Below are positions 1 through 8,846 of a stretch of DNA of 64,000 nucleotides, in pieces (the first letter of the stretch is position 1; each line of letters starts with the position of its first letter). The DNA is taken from positions 6,510,001 to 6,574,000 of the forward strand of contig NZ_CP108487.1 in NCBI RefSeq assembly GCF_036226525.1, written 5' to 3'. Source of the DNA: Kribbella sp. NBC_01245. GTDB taxonomy: Bacteria > Actinomycetota > Actinomycetes > Propionibacteriales > Kribbellaceae. The notes beneath the pieces are model-generated. The model ran no database searches and was not told where the DNA came from. It was given only the letters and a program-made list of their open reading frames with translations. The translations under genes and the position numbers were made by a program.

Positions 1-1376
1 ATCGCAGTCACGGCATCGAGCTGCTCGCGCCGGATCCGTGGACTGTTCCGCTCGCGGTACTGCGCCTCGGCCTGGGCGGCCGCCTGCTGACCGACCCGGG
101 CGATAGCGGCCTCGAATACATCGGCGATCTCGGCCTGAGCCTGCCGGCCCTTCTCCTCCTTGGCAGCCAGCGCTTCGCGGTACTCGGCCCGCGCCCCGGC
201 GGTCAGCCCCTGGTAGACACTTCCCTCGCGGTCGATGGAGACCTCGCGGATGACCTGCTCTGCGTGCAGGCTCATGAGCGTGACGAACTGCGTTTGCAGC
301 GTCGTTTGACCGTCGGCGTGCAACTGCGACAGTTGCGCGTTAGCCTGCCGAACCAGTTGCGCGAGCTGATCGCCGAGCCATGAGGTGGCAGCCTGCGGTG
401 CCTCGATCTGAACGGTCAGTGCGCCGACGCCGAATGACGTCGTGAACTCGTCCAGCGTCACCTGCAGGTCAAGGTCCTCGCTGAGGAACCGTCGAGCCAG
501 GCTTCCGCGCACCTGAAGCTGGTTCGCTACCGGCGCGGCCGGCAGCTGTTCTGTGGGCTGGTCCAACCCTTCGCCGCCGGACTCCGGATCGCCCGGTCCG
601 ATGACCCCGCCGGCCAGCTCGTCGGGGGAACCGTGCTCGTCGAAGGACGGCGAGTCGAGACCCTCGTCGTCGGCGAAGGCGGCCGAGAAGTCCAGATCGT
701 CGTCCGGGTCGGTGCCGAATACCGGTTCCTGGTCGAACAGTGGGTCGCCGTCGTCGACGGACCTCTCGTTCGGCTCCACCGCGAACTGAGCCTCCTCGGC
801 ATTGGTGTCGGCGGCCGCTTCGGTGTACCCGGCATCCATGGTCGCCTCGCCGCTGTGCCGCGCCCACATCTCGGCGCCGACCGCGTCCTTGAGATCGACC
901 CGGCTCTGCGAGACTCCTTGCGCCTGAGCGAAGGTCGCTGGTGCCGCCAGGTCGACCTGGAGGCCCTGGCCGCCGCGCTGGTAGACCACCGCCCAGGTGT
1001 AGTCCGCAGTGGTGAGCAGCCCGTATTCGTCCATACGCTCGAGCGTCCCGATCGTCGGAATGATCCCGAAGATCTGCTGGTCGAGCATGTCGCTGGTTGC
1101 TAGCGTGCGGATCGAATCGTTCTCGATCAGCTCGATGATGGAGCCCCTGGCCTCGTCACGGCCGTGACGCCTGCTCAGGCCGCCGATGCTTTCTGCGGCA
1201 AGAACCAGGACCACCCATGCCGTCCCGCTGGGCAAACCGAAACGCTCGTTGCCGCGGAGCAACTCGACAGCAGCCGGGACGGCGGTCTCCCGGACCACCG
1301 ACGACAGCAGCTCGTCCGGCTTCTTCTGCCGTTCCTTCCTCCGAACGGCATGCTTGGGTCCTGTCAGGATGCTCAC
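1..1376 (-). CDS. Conserved element protein of unknown function, 3' end outside window
   Basis: An open frame runs from a GTG at 1376-1374 leftward off the window edge, giving at least 458 codons. An AAGGGA ribosome site lies 9 nt before the GTG. The first 170 residues look globular. Residues of roughly 190-290 are very rich in Asp and Glu and look like a flexible linker. The visible C-terminal part is rich in Gln, Ala and Glu and probably helical or coiled coil. I do not recognise a family. It is the first gene after control region 1452-1480, so it heads a leftward transcript, and its position inside the conjugation block suggests an accessory transfer or maintenance role. Confidence 0.7.
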   Translation of the reverse strand, partial: MSILTGPKHAVRRKERQKKPDELLSSVVRETAVPAAVELLRGNERFGLPSGTAWVVLVLAAESIGGLSRRHGRDEARGSIIELIENDSIRTLATSDMLDQQIFGIIPTIGTLERMDEYGLLTTADYTWAVVYQRGGQGLQVDLAAPATFAQAQGVSQSRVDLKDAVGAEMWARHSGEATMDAGYTEAAADTNAEEAQFAVEPNERSVDDGDPLFDQEPVFGTDPDDDLDFSAAFADDEGLDSPSFDEHGSPDELAGGVIGPGDPESGGEGLDQPTEQLPAAPVANQLQVRGSLARRFLSEDLDLQVTLDEFTTSFGVGALTVQIEAPQAATSWLGDQLAQLVRQANAQLSQLHADGQTTLQTQFVTLMSLHAEQVIREVSIDREGSVYQGLTAGARAEYREALAAKEEKGRQAQAEIADVFEAAIARVGQQAAAQAEAQYRERNSPRIRREQLDAVTA

Positions 1377-1451
1377 ACCAATGGGTCCCTTCGATCTATA
1401 GCCCGATTTGCCTCGTCTACCAGGAGGTCGATGCAACACCATCCGAAGATA

Positions 1452-1480
1452 CCATTCAATGATCATTTAATAGATCATTC
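1452..1480 (-). promoter_or_regulatory. AT-rich control region, site A
   Basis: This short AT-rich stretch between the Clp-like gene and the leftward partial gene contains CCATTCAATGATC at 1452-1464. The same core appears at three other promoter regions of the element (near 4080-4130, 13811-13864 and 14964-15014). It is likely an operator and promoter for the gene starting at 1376; the binding protein is not known, though the XRE protein at 14210 is the obvious candidate. Confidence 0.5.
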
Positions 1481-1506
1481 GGAAAGGATTGTGGATAGTG
1501 GAAGGA

Positions 1507-3273
1507 CTACCTCATCGCGGAGACCACGATGTGGCCGTCTGAGATCAGCATCGTTTTGTGATCGCTGGCCAGTTCGCCCTTGACGTCGACGCGGAGCCGG
1601 CGCTCGGTGGGGTGCTCGTTGACGAAACGCGCGACTTCCGTGCTGACCTCGTCGGTGAGCTTCGCGACCGCTGTTCGAGCGCCGCCGGCGTCGGAGTCGG
1701 AGTCGCCCTTGTCGTCGACCAGGTACTGCAGGACTCGCTCGGACATGACGACCTGTGCGTTGTGCTTGACCCGGACCTCCTCAACCAGGCTCCACAGTTT
1801 GTTCTTCACGATCTTTCGTTGTGTCTCCAGCGAGAGCGGCTGGAACGGAACGATCGCGTCGATGCGGCCCAGGAGCTCGGGCGGAAAGCGATCGGCGCCA
1901 GCGGTGGTCGAGATCGACCGCCGGATCAGCTTGTCGTACTCGCTGAGCTTCTTGCCCGAGCCAGTGTCGTCCGGCTCGTACTGCGCGATGGTCGAGAAGA
2001 TCTCGTTGCCCACGTTCGTGGTGAGCACGATATAGGTGTTGAGGAACGACACCTCGCGGTTGTTGTCGTCGGACAGCCGGCCGTCGTCGAGTACCTGGAG
2101 CAGGACGCGCGTGACCATCGGCGAGGCCTTTTCGATCTCGTCGAACAGCAGCACGGCGTGGGACAGGTCCCAGACCCGCTTGGTGAGCTCGGAGCGGAAC
2201 AGCCCGAAAGAGTCGTCCGAGGCGAACTCGGTCATGTCGAACCGGATCAGGTGACGCTGATCGTCGCCGAACAGCAGCCTGGCCAGCTGTTTGGTCAGTT
2301 CGGTCTTGCCGACACCGGTGCTCCCGGCAAACAACATGGATGCCATGGGCCGTGATGGATCGTTGAGATCCGCAACGCACAGCTGCAGCCGACGTGCAAC
2401 GACCGACGTGGCAAGGTCTTGGCTGTACACCTTCTCGTCGAGTTGCTGCTTGATCATGGTGCCGTCGACCCTGAATGCGACGTTGACGTTCAGCGACTCC
2501 ATCAGTACGTCCGAGAGCAGGCGCTTGTCGATGGCACGGTTCGTGTGCCGATGCCAGCCCACCATTGAATCGAGAACCAGGATGGACTTGCGTGGCTGCG
2601 AGCTCGCCGGCATGTATCGCTGCGTGTACTCGTAGATCAGCCGGAAGAGATGGTCACCGTGGAACTGATCGGCTACTCCGTAGCGCTCGGCCATGCCTTC
2701 GAGAATCTTCACCGTTGTCGCCTCGTCCGGTGGAGCGAGATTGATGCGCTGCAGCCGCTCCACGAGTGGCTGGTTCGGCGCAATGTGGCGGTGGAACTCC
2801 TCGTATGTCGTGGCAGCGATCACCCGGATTCCTCGGGCGCCTGAAGCGGCGAGCACAGGCTTGATCGCCTCGACCGCCGCATCCGACAACTGCATGATCT
2901 GATGGAACTCGTCGATGAACAGGACCAGCTCACGGCTCTCGTCGCGGGCAAAGCGTTCGGCCTCGTCGAAGAAGCCTTTGAGTGTCGAGGCCATGCGGTC
3001 GGAGTCGCCGGCCTCGGAGATCATCCGCGCCGGGTCGACTTCGAGGTAGAGCCGCTGTGGGTCGATCTGACTGACGCCCTGGACGAGCACGGTCTTTCCG
3101 GATCCAGCAGGAGCCAGCAGCAGAGCGTTGCACAGTTCGGCGCGCCTCATTGACGCCAGCAACTGTGTCATCTCGTACTCGCGGCCCACGATCTCGCGCT
3201 CTGGCGGCTTCATAGGGCTGGACAGGCGGGCAAGCAGTGTGTAGCCCTCGTTCAGTCGGGAACCGTCGAACAT
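1507..3273 (-). CDS. Clp-like tandem AAA+ ATPase of the element
   Basis: This 588-residue protein has two AAA+ modules. The first carries a Walker A (APAGSGKT, residues 54-61) and a Walker B ending in FIDE near 119-122. The second has GSTGVGKT at 317-324, LLFDEIEK at 375-382, sensor LTTN at 417-420 and a Clp-type LLGRID near 460. It lacks the N-terminal double-Clp repeat and the long middle domain of ClpB/ClpC, and is much shorter than those proteins (about 850 residues). Clp-like ATPases of this kind occur in Gram-positive conjugative elements, where they may remodel transfer or replication complexes. The start ATG has a GAAGGAAG ribosome site. Its partner protease or substrate cannot be told from sequence. 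Confidence 0.85.
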   Translation of the reverse strand: MFDGSRLNEGYTLLARLSSPMKPPEREIVGREYEMTQLLASMRRAELCNALLLAPAGSGKTVLVQGVSQIDPQRLYLEVDPARMISEAGDSDRMASTLKGFFDEAERFARDESRELVLFIDEFHQIMQLSDAAVEAIKPVLAASGARGIRVIAATTYEEFHRHIAPNQPLVERLQRINLAPPDEATTVKILEGMAERYGVADQFHGDHLFRLIYEYTQRYMPASSQPRKSILVLDSMVGWHRHTNRAIDKRLLSDVLMESLNVNVAFRVDGTMIKQQLDEKVYSQDLATSVVARRLQLCVADLNDPSRPMASMLFAGSTGVGKTELTKQLARLLFGDDQRHLIRFDMTEFASDDSFGLFRSELTKRVWDLSHAVLLFDEIEKASPMVTRVLLQVLDDGRLSDDNNREVSFLNTYIVLTTNVGNEIFSTIAQYEPDDTGSGKKLSEYDKLIRRSISTTAGADRFPPELLGRIDAIVPFQPLSLETQRKIVKNKLWSLVEEVRVKHNAQVVMSERVLQYLVDDKGDSDSDAGGARTAVAKLTDEVSTEVARFVNEHPTERRLRVDVKGELASDHKTMLISDGHIVVSAMR

Positions 3274-3301
3274 GGCCTGCTTCCTTCGCTGCAGTCATGA
3301 C

Positions 3302-3367
3302 ACGGTCCTCGCACCACCTTGGTCGAGGCGTTGCGAGGACCGTATGAGCTCACCCCGGCTACCGGGG
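3302..3367 (-). terminator. Two adjacent hairpins between element genes
   Basis: Transcripts running left from the gene at 3391-3972 meet two inverted repeats before the Clp-like gene. ACGGTCCTCGCA (3302-3313) pairs perfectly with 3332-3343, and CCCCGG (3353-3358) pairs with 3362-3367. No T-run follows on the transcribed strand, so they may attenuate or process the message and not stop it completely. Confidence 0.5.
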
Positions 3368-3390
3368 CCTGGTGGTTGATCTGATCCCGA

Positions 3391-3972
3391 TCAGCCCACC
3401 GCGAGCTCCTCGGTTCTCGCCGGCGTCGCGGTGTCCTCGAACAGCGGTACGTCGCCGTGCTCCGCAGCGGCCTGCGCCTCGGCGACCGGCGTCCCAGCCT
3501 CCTGCTCGGCCGTGGTGCCTGCGGCCTTCTTGGCCGCCTTCATGGATGCGAACTGACCGTCCATCGTCTTGTCGTCGATCTTGAAGTCCGACCGGGTGAG
3601 CGACTTCGAGTTGAGAACGAGCCCGCCGCCCTTGGTCGACGGCATCACGTTCGCCTTGACTGCATAGACCCGGCCGATCTCCTGGCCGTCCTTGTTCATG
3701 ATCGGCTCCGAGTTGGGGCCGGCCGCGTCGACGATCTCGACGAACTGTCCCTTCGAATACGGCGCGCCGTTGTTAAACCGGCTCTTGCCGTCCTCGTCCT
3801 TCACTGGCGCGGAGACCAGGTGCAGGTTCGTCTGCTCCGGCCCGCGCGGGTCGCGATGGTCCACCATGACGTCGATGAAACGCGTCTTCCCGTCCTTCGT
3901 CGCGCTGTTGTTGTACGTCTTGGCCAGCAGGTTGACGCCGGTCATCGCGCCCTTGCCCTTGAGCAGTGCCAT
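3391..3972 (-). CDS. Small conserved element protein, possibly ssDNA-binding
   Basis: The protein has 193 residues from the ATG at 3972, which has a GGGAGAAG ribosome site; an upstream in-frame extension to 4068 looks non-coding. The first 130 residues look like a compact beta-rich domain. The last 60 residues are low complexity, rich in Ala, Glu and Thr, and include DVPLFED, loosely reminiscent of the acidic tail of single-stranded DNA-binding proteins. I cannot name a family; a DNA-binding role is only a guess from the tail and from the position between relaxase and ATPase genes. It is the first gene after control region B and is separated from the ATPase gene by two hairpins. Confidence 0.65.
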   Translation of the reverse strand: MALLKGKGAMTGVNLLAKTYNNSATKDGKTRFIDVMVDHRDPRGPEQTNLHLVSAPVKDEDGKSRFNNGAPYSKGQFVEIVDAAGPNSEPIMNKDGQEIGRVYAVKANVMPSTKGGGLVLNSKSLTRSDFKIDDKTMDGQFASMKAAKKAAGTTAEQEAGTPVAEAQAAAEHGDVPLFEDTATPARTEELAVG

Positions 3973-4075
3973 GATCTCTTCTCCCTGTTTCTGCCCGGCT
4001 CGACCACGAGTCGGTCTGGATCGGCAACATCCGCTGCGGGTACGAGACCCGGCCCGCGAATCGTCCACAGATTAC

Positions 4076-4130
4076 TATCTAGATAATCATTAATGCAAGT
4101 AGAGAAGAGTATCTAATGATTATCTAATGG
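4076..4130 (-). promoter_or_regulatory. AT-rich control region, site B
   Basis: The 181-bp gap between the relaxase stop and the gene starting at 3972 contains the palindrome TATCTAGATA (4076-4085), then AATCATTAATGC, then two direct copies of TATCTAATG (4110-4118 and 4121-4129). Related ATCTAAT and CATTNAATG boxes occur at the other three control regions of the element. It likely drives the small protein and ATPase genes. Confidence 0.5.
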
Positions 4131-4153
4131 ATGATGTCGCTGGCCGGACCTGC

Positions 4154-6421
4154 CTAGGTGTCGCGGTTCGCCTCGGATTCGTGGGGATCGGGGGAGTCGG
4201 GACCTGAACGGGCGCCGGCCTCGAGGACGACCCGATCGATCTGGTGTTGGAGACGAATGACGAGGGCGGCGTCGAGTGCCGAGGTCGTCCGGCGGTGGGT
4301 GAGGTCCTGCTGGGTGCGCAGCTGTGCGAACCGGCTCGGGAGGGTGCTCTTGCCGGCAGAGTCCGTAGACCGTGCCAGTTGTGCGGCGAGCTCGGTCATG
4401 GCCGCGACGTCGTCGACCGGGAGGTCCGTGATCGCTCGTGCCTGCCCGGAGTCGTCCAGGTAGGCCATAGCCGCGATCAGGAGCCGCCGCCGCTGTGCGG
4501 CCGCGGTGGTGAATCCTGTCCGGGCCTGGGCGCCGATCGTGATGTCGGAGAAGAAGTCGTAGCCGAGGTGGTGCAGGTCGAGCGACCTGACTTCGTCGAA
4601 GTCGTAGTCCGCGCCTCGGGTGATCTCTACCCCGGTGGGCCCGTCGGCGGCGTTCATGGTGACCAAGACCAGCCCTGATCCGTACAGCGAGGCCCGCAGC
4701 CCGTCCAGACGCTCGTCGTACGACCGCTGCATCGTCAAGATCCGGTGGTCGAGGATGGTCCGGCCCGCGGTGCCCTCGGTGAGCAGACGGCCTCCGGGCT
4801 GTCCGTAGATTTCGCGGCCCAGTCGCTCTGCCTCTTGAGCGTCCTTCATCCGCTGTAGCGAGGCATCTCTGCGCAGGCTCATCAGTGACAGGAGGCGTTG
4901 ACCGTAGTCCGAGACTTGCCTGTGCTGCTCGTACCACGCGCTGGTGTCGCCGACGAACGGCAGGAAGTGCCGATACTTGGCGGTGAGCTTGCGGTGATAG
5001 TCCTGCTCGAAGCGGTAGAAGTCGTACAGCGGGCGTGATTCCTCGGCCGCGACACCGACCGCCTGGGCCTTCTCCCATTGCCGGGCCAGATCCCGATAGG
5101 CCAAGGCGCGCTCTCGGTGGTGTTCCAGCCGGGAGTTGTAGCTGCGCAGCCGGAAGGCGAACGAGACGAGGTCAGGCTCCTCGGGACCGCTGTCAGGGGC
5201 CCGGTCGTGAGCCAGTGCGGTCAGCTGCTCGTAGTCCAGGCCCATGATGTCGAGCATGGGCGTGCGGATGCGCAGCTGATCGGCAGGAAGCGAGCGCACC
5301 AGTTGGTAGACGCCGTTGACCGCCTGCTCGAGGATCTGCGCGCGTCCGCGGCTGACCAGTTGTTGCCACTCATGGGTTGTGAGCGATTCGCTCGCGCGGC
5401 GCTGGTTGGCGTAGTCGACGATCCTTTCCATGGCTTGCGGCAGTGGGGAGCCGGGGCGCTCGAGCTGTTCGGTGACGAGCTCGGTGGCCAACCGGTTCGC
5501 CTTTCGCATGCGGCGGTCGTTGCTGCCGGCACGCCAGAGCCGGTGGTCTTCTGGGAGGCACGCGATGAGGAACTGGGGGAGTGCGTCATCGCGCATCCGT
5601 TCGTGTGCCCAGCGCTTGATAAAGGTAGTGACGTTGCGCCGCTCGTAGCCGACGGCGCTGGACAGGTGCGCCATCGTCTGTTTCTCGTCGAGCCAGGCGT
5701 CAACGCCGCGGCGGAGCCTGGATTTGTGCCGGTCCAGAAGCTTGCCCCGCTGAGTTCCGGACGGTGTGACCGTGCCGGTTCCGGCGTCGACCATGGCCAG
5801 ATGGCAGTGCACGTGCTCGGTGTCGACCTGGATGACCCCGACGTAGCGCAGATCGTCGAAGCCGCTGTTGCCTGAACTCATCCGTTCCAGTCCGTGCATG
5901 ATCGCCAGACGCAGCTTCATCTGGTCGATGTGGCCGCGGTAGTCCCCTCGTGCCTGGCAGTGGAAGTCCTGATCGACGATGCCGTGCTTTTTCAGGTAGG
6001 CCTCATCGAACGACAGGACCGTCTTGAGTACCGTGCGGCCGGCCTCGAAGTGGTGCTGGATGTCTCTGCTGGCCGCGCGTAATTGTTCGTCGGACAAGGA
6101 CACCGAGCTGTAGCCGAAGGCGACGCCGCCGGCGCCCTGCGCCTGGCGCATGTCGTTCTTGGCGGCTTCGCGTGATATGGCGTGGTCGACGGCTGATGCC
6201 CGGGCCATGTAGCGGACGATGAAGTCGTCGGTGCGCAGTCGCTGTACCGGTGCCAGCGACTCGGTCGCCTGCTCCCGCGCCATGTAGCGCTCGACGTAGC
6301 TGCCCGGCGTCGCACCCCGCGACCCCGAGCCGTCCGGATTCTTGATCGAGAACTCGTTGACGATCACTACGTCCTGCTTCAGGCCCATGCCCGTCCCCCT
6401 GGTGATCTTGGCGGCCGCCAT
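4154..6421 (-). CDS. mobL: MobL-type conjugative relaxase
   Basis: This 755-residue protein should nick the transfer origin and pilot single-stranded DNA into the recipient. Residues 203-207 (HVHCH, within DTEHVHCHLAMVD) form the three-histidine metal site of HUH relaxases. The N terminus has the MobL signature SRGATPGSYVERYMARE (residues 34-50), with Tyr42 and Tyr46 as candidate nucleophiles. The long C-terminal part is helical and charged and has no recognised helicase motif. It is the last gene of the leftward transfer operon, starting 50 nt after the gene at 6472. The catalytic tyrosine and the transfer origin are not established. The MobL call is from remembered family signatures. Confidence 0.85.
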   Translation of the reverse strand: MAAAKITRGTGMGLKQDVVIVNEFSIKNPDGSGSRGATPGSYVERYMAREQATESLAPVQRLRTDDFIVRYMARASAVDHAISREAAKNDMRQAQGAGGVAFGYSSVSLSDEQLRAASRDIQHHFEAGRTVLKTVLSFDEAYLKKHGIVDQDFHCQARGDYRGHIDQMKLRLAIMHGLERMSSGNSGFDDLRYVGVIQVDTEHVHCHLAMVDAGTGTVTPSGTQRGKLLDRHKSRLRRGVDAWLDEKQTMAHLSSAVGYERRNVTTFIKRWAHERMRDDALPQFLIACLPEDHRLWRAGSNDRRMRKANRLATELVTEQLERPGSPLPQAMERIVDYANQRRASESLTTHEWQQLVSRGRAQILEQAVNGVYQLVRSLPADQLRIRTPMLDIMGLDYEQLTALAHDRAPDSGPEEPDLVSFAFRLRSYNSRLEHHRERALAYRDLARQWEKAQAVGVAAEESRPLYDFYRFEQDYHRKLTAKYRHFLPFVGDTSAWYEQHRQVSDYGQRLLSLMSLRRDASLQRMKDAQEAERLGREIYGQPGGRLLTEGTAGRTILDHRILTMQRSYDERLDGLRASLYGSGLVLVTMNAADGPTGVEITRGADYDFDEVRSLDLHHLGYDFFSDITIGAQARTGFTTAAAQRRRLLIAAMAYLDDSGQARAITDLPVDDVAAMTELAAQLARSTDSAGKSTLPSRFAQLRTQQDLTHRRTTSALDAALVIRLQHQIDRVVLEAGARSGPDSPDPHESEANRDT

Positions 6422-6471
6422 CCCGGCAACAAGGTCCTCGCCATCCGCCGCGCCGTTGTGCCGGCCCGATG

Positions 6472-7530
6472 TCAGACCTGGTGGTCCGGAACGGACCCTG
6501 CTTCGCCGGCATCAAGGTCAGCAGCGCGCAGCGTCACTTGGCGCCTCAGCTCGTCGAGGCGAGTCATGTCGGCGGGCGGTTCGGTATGGACTGGCTCGAT
6601 AGGCAGTTTCTCGGCTGTCTCGCCGTCCAGGTCGACAGATGCAACCGGCTCGGGTCCCTCGTCGATGGCCGCCTTGGCGCTGGTCTCCTCGAGAGAGCCG
6701 GCGACCCTGGAGCGGTAGACGTTCTCGGGGGTGCCTGCTTCTTCCTCGCGCTCCAGGCGAAGCTGCGCCTGCTCGGCGTCCAGGGAGGCAGCGACCGCCT
6801 GCATCCGTGTCGCCAGTGGGCTCTTGGCGTCGTTTTCTGCTCCGGGTCGCGCCATGGTCGTGGGGGTGTGTGCTTGCCCGAAGTCGGCGTCGTCGAACAG
6901 CGACGTGAATGCGTCGGAGCGAGCGCTCACGCCAGTCTGGCTGACCACGTCCTGGTCGTGCCGCGAGCCGGCCGTCGTGCTGTGATCGGCGAAGTACTCC
7001 GTGATGTCGTAGCCGGAGGACTCCAGATCGACGTCGAGGCTGCCGAGGCCGTGGACGCGGACGAAAACCACGGGCACGTCCGGGGCGCTCTCGGGCGTTG
7101 TGACGAGCGTTGTGTCTCCGGCCGGAGCGAGCACGAGGGCATCGATGGTGGCAGGCAGCTCCCAGTCGATCCCGGTGACTTGCTCGGGGAGGGTGAATGC
7201 CGGGGAGAAGTAGCCCTTCTGGGCCAGTTGTACGAGTTGCTGGTCGTCGAACTCGTAGAACACGTCGACCGGTTCGCTGCCGCCGATCGGGAACGTCACC
7301 TCGTCGACGCCGTACGGCAACTGCTGATGAGGACGCACCGAGCGCAGTTCGCCGTGCAGGTGGAGGTATGGCCGGTAGTTTCTCTCCGGGCCGTGGTGCT
7401 TCAGCTCCATGGATTCGACGAACACGGCAACATCCGCGTCGATCTTCTCCGTCCGTGTGGTCTCGACGCCGCGCTCGCGCAGTACGCGGTGCGCCCACAC
7501 GTCGTTCATGGCAAGTCCTGCGATTCTCAT
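6472..7530 (-). CDS. Conserved transfer-operon protein of unknown function
   Basis: This 352-residue protein has a folded N-terminal half of about 190 residues and a polar, Ala/Glu-rich C-terminal half that is probably helical or disordered. No signal peptide, membrane segment or known motif is visible. It starts 19 nt after the stop of the membrane protein at 7550 and ends 50 nt before the relaxase, so it is surely co-transcribed with both. An auxiliary role at the relaxase-DNA complex is possible, but I have no motif to support it. Confidence 0.7.
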   Translation of the reverse strand: MRIAGLAMNDVWAHRVLRERGVETTRTEKIDADVAVFVESMELKHHGPERNYRPYLHLHGELRSVRPHQQLPYGVDEVTFPIGGSEPVDVFYEFDDQQLVQLAQKGYFSPAFTLPEQVTGIDWELPATIDALVLAPAGDTTLVTTPESAPDVPVVFVRVHGLGSLDVDLESSGYDITEYFADHSTTAGSRHDQDVVSQTGVSARSDAFTSLFDDADFGQAHTPTTMARPGAENDAKSPLATRMQAVAASLDAEQAQLRLEREEEAGTPENVYRSRVAGSLEETSAKAAIDEGPEPVASVDLDGETAEKLPIEPVHTEPPADMTRLDELRRQVTLRAADLDAGEAGSVPDHQV

Positions 7531-7549
7531 GTCAGAAGCTCCTGTCGGC

Positions 7550-8050
7550 TCATCTCCGGTTCCTGGCCGGCTTCTTGCGGGTGGCCCGTCCGTCGCGGTG
7601 AGCGGTCTCGGTGTCGGCGACCTTCTCGGGTCCGCTGCGCCGGGTGTGCTTGAGGCTGGCGATCCGGCCGCTTCCGGCCCGCCACAGCCAGCGCATGAAA
7701 GCGATCTCTGCGACGGCGAGCGCGACGACGACGAACAGGAACGGCGCGAGCCAGACTGCGATCGTCGCGCTGGCAGTGGGACTGCCGAGCGACGTGCCGG
7801 ACCGTTGATGCAGGTACGCCCCGATCATCGGAATGACACTCACAGCCGTGACCATGACGAGCATGTAGTCGGCCAGGGCGGTGGCGAGCCGGATCACAGC
7901 CGTCCACACCAGTAACGGTGTGCCCGCCTTGACCCGGGCAGTCACCGCGGCGAATGCCGCTCTCGTTGGGCTCTTCGGGCGTTCGGTCTTGCCCTCTTCT
8001 CGCTGCTCCGGCTGGGCAACCGCCTGCGCGGGCCTGGAGATCGTCGTCAT
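7550..8050 (-). CDS. Small integral membrane protein of the transfer operon
   Basis: The protein has 166 residues from the ATG at 8050; a longer frame upstream overlaps the previous gene and lacks coding character. A basic cytoplasmic N terminus (residues 1-45) is followed by two or three hydrophobic segments around residues 47-75 and 95-120, then a very basic tail. This layout fits a small inner-membrane component of the mating channel. No family is recognised. It is followed closely by the gene at 6472. Confidence 0.65.
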   Translation of the reverse strand: MTTISRPAQAVAQPEQREEGKTERPKSPTRAAFAAVTARVKAGTPLLVWTAVIRLATALADYMLVMVTAVSVIPMIGAYLHQRSGTSLGSPTASATIAVWLAPFLFVVVALAVAEIAFMRWLWRAGSGRIASLKHTRRSGPEKVADTETAHRDGRATRKKPARNRR

Positions 8051-8150
8051 CTGTCTGATGTCCTTCGTCTGAGGTGGTGGTTGCCGGCTCGAGAGTCGAC
8101 GGCGGCCGGCGCCAAGGGCAGCGATTTGTCTGCGGTCAAGCTGAATAGGG

Positions 8151-8846
8151 TCATCGCGAGAAGCGGGTCGAGCCCCATGGAGCAATCCCGACCAAGTTCG
8201 AGACCGTCCCATCGGCGCTGACGGTGGCGTAGAGAAGGACCCGCCGAATAGCGGTCGGCTGCCGCGTCACCCGCCCCTCTCCGTTCTGCGCCGCGCTGCT
8301 GACACCGACCTCGATGTCTGCGATGACTGCGTAGCGGTACCGGGTGGCTGCCACTTCGACCACGTCGACGTCGAGGTTGCGGCTGACCGCTGAGGTCATG
8401 GCGATCGCGTCGATGTAGTAGCGCCGCTTCCGGCTGGCGTCCTCGTTGAATCTGGACGGTGGCAGGAAGGTCTGCAGGAAGGCGTCCTTCTCGGACAGAC
8501 CGAAGCGGTCCTTCAGCGATTCGCGGGCGAGCTCGTAGGTCTCGCCGGAATCCCAGGTGAAGGCCATGGACAGCAGTTGGGCGAGGGTCGCGGTGTCTTT
8601 CCTGACCCGGGCCGCGCTGATGCCGATCCCTGCCAAGACGGTCTTCTCTGAGACCTCGGCTTCCTGCCGGGCCTCTTGTGAACTCGACGCCTCCAGAGAC
8701 CTGACCTGCGACTCCTGAGCAGCGAGATGCCGCGACTGGTCCACCGCCTCGGCAGTAGCCAGGATGATCCCGGTGGCCACTACGGTTGCGAACGCCAGGA
8801 TCCAACGGTTCCTCGCCCAGAACCCACTCTTGTCCGGCACCGTCAT
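8151..8846 (-). CDS. VirB8/TcpC-like transfer protein
   Basis: The start at 8846 is chosen because ATG overlaps the TGA of the previous gene (ATGA), a typical coupled start; the frame reaching back to 9026 lies inside that gene. The 231-residue protein has a short basic N terminus, one membrane segment (about residues 13-35), a short coiled-coil-like stretch, and a 150-residue outer domain ending in a beta-rich region. One membrane anchor plus an NTF2-like outer domain is the architecture of VirB8 and TcpC channel proteins. The assignment rests on architecture and on being paired with a similar protein upstream, not on sequence motifs. Confidence 0.65.
   Translation of the reverse strand: MTVPDKSGFWARNRWILAFATVVATGIILATAEAVDQSRHLAAQESQVRSLEASSSQEARQEAEVSEKTVLAGIGISAARVRKDTATLAQLLSMAFTWDSGETYELARESLKDRFGLSEKDAFLQTFLPPSRFNEDASRKRRYYIDAIAMTSAVSRNLDVDVVEVAATRYRYAVIADIEVGVSSAAQNGEGRVTRQPTAIRRVLLYATVSADGTVSNLVGIAPWGSTRFSR

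Noticed and set aside
469..1583. Several long open frames on both strands over 469-1583
   Set aside because: Their products are Arg/Pro/Ser-rich shadow translations. The continuous minus-strand frame from 1376 to the window edge has balanced composition and a ribosome site, so it is the real gene.
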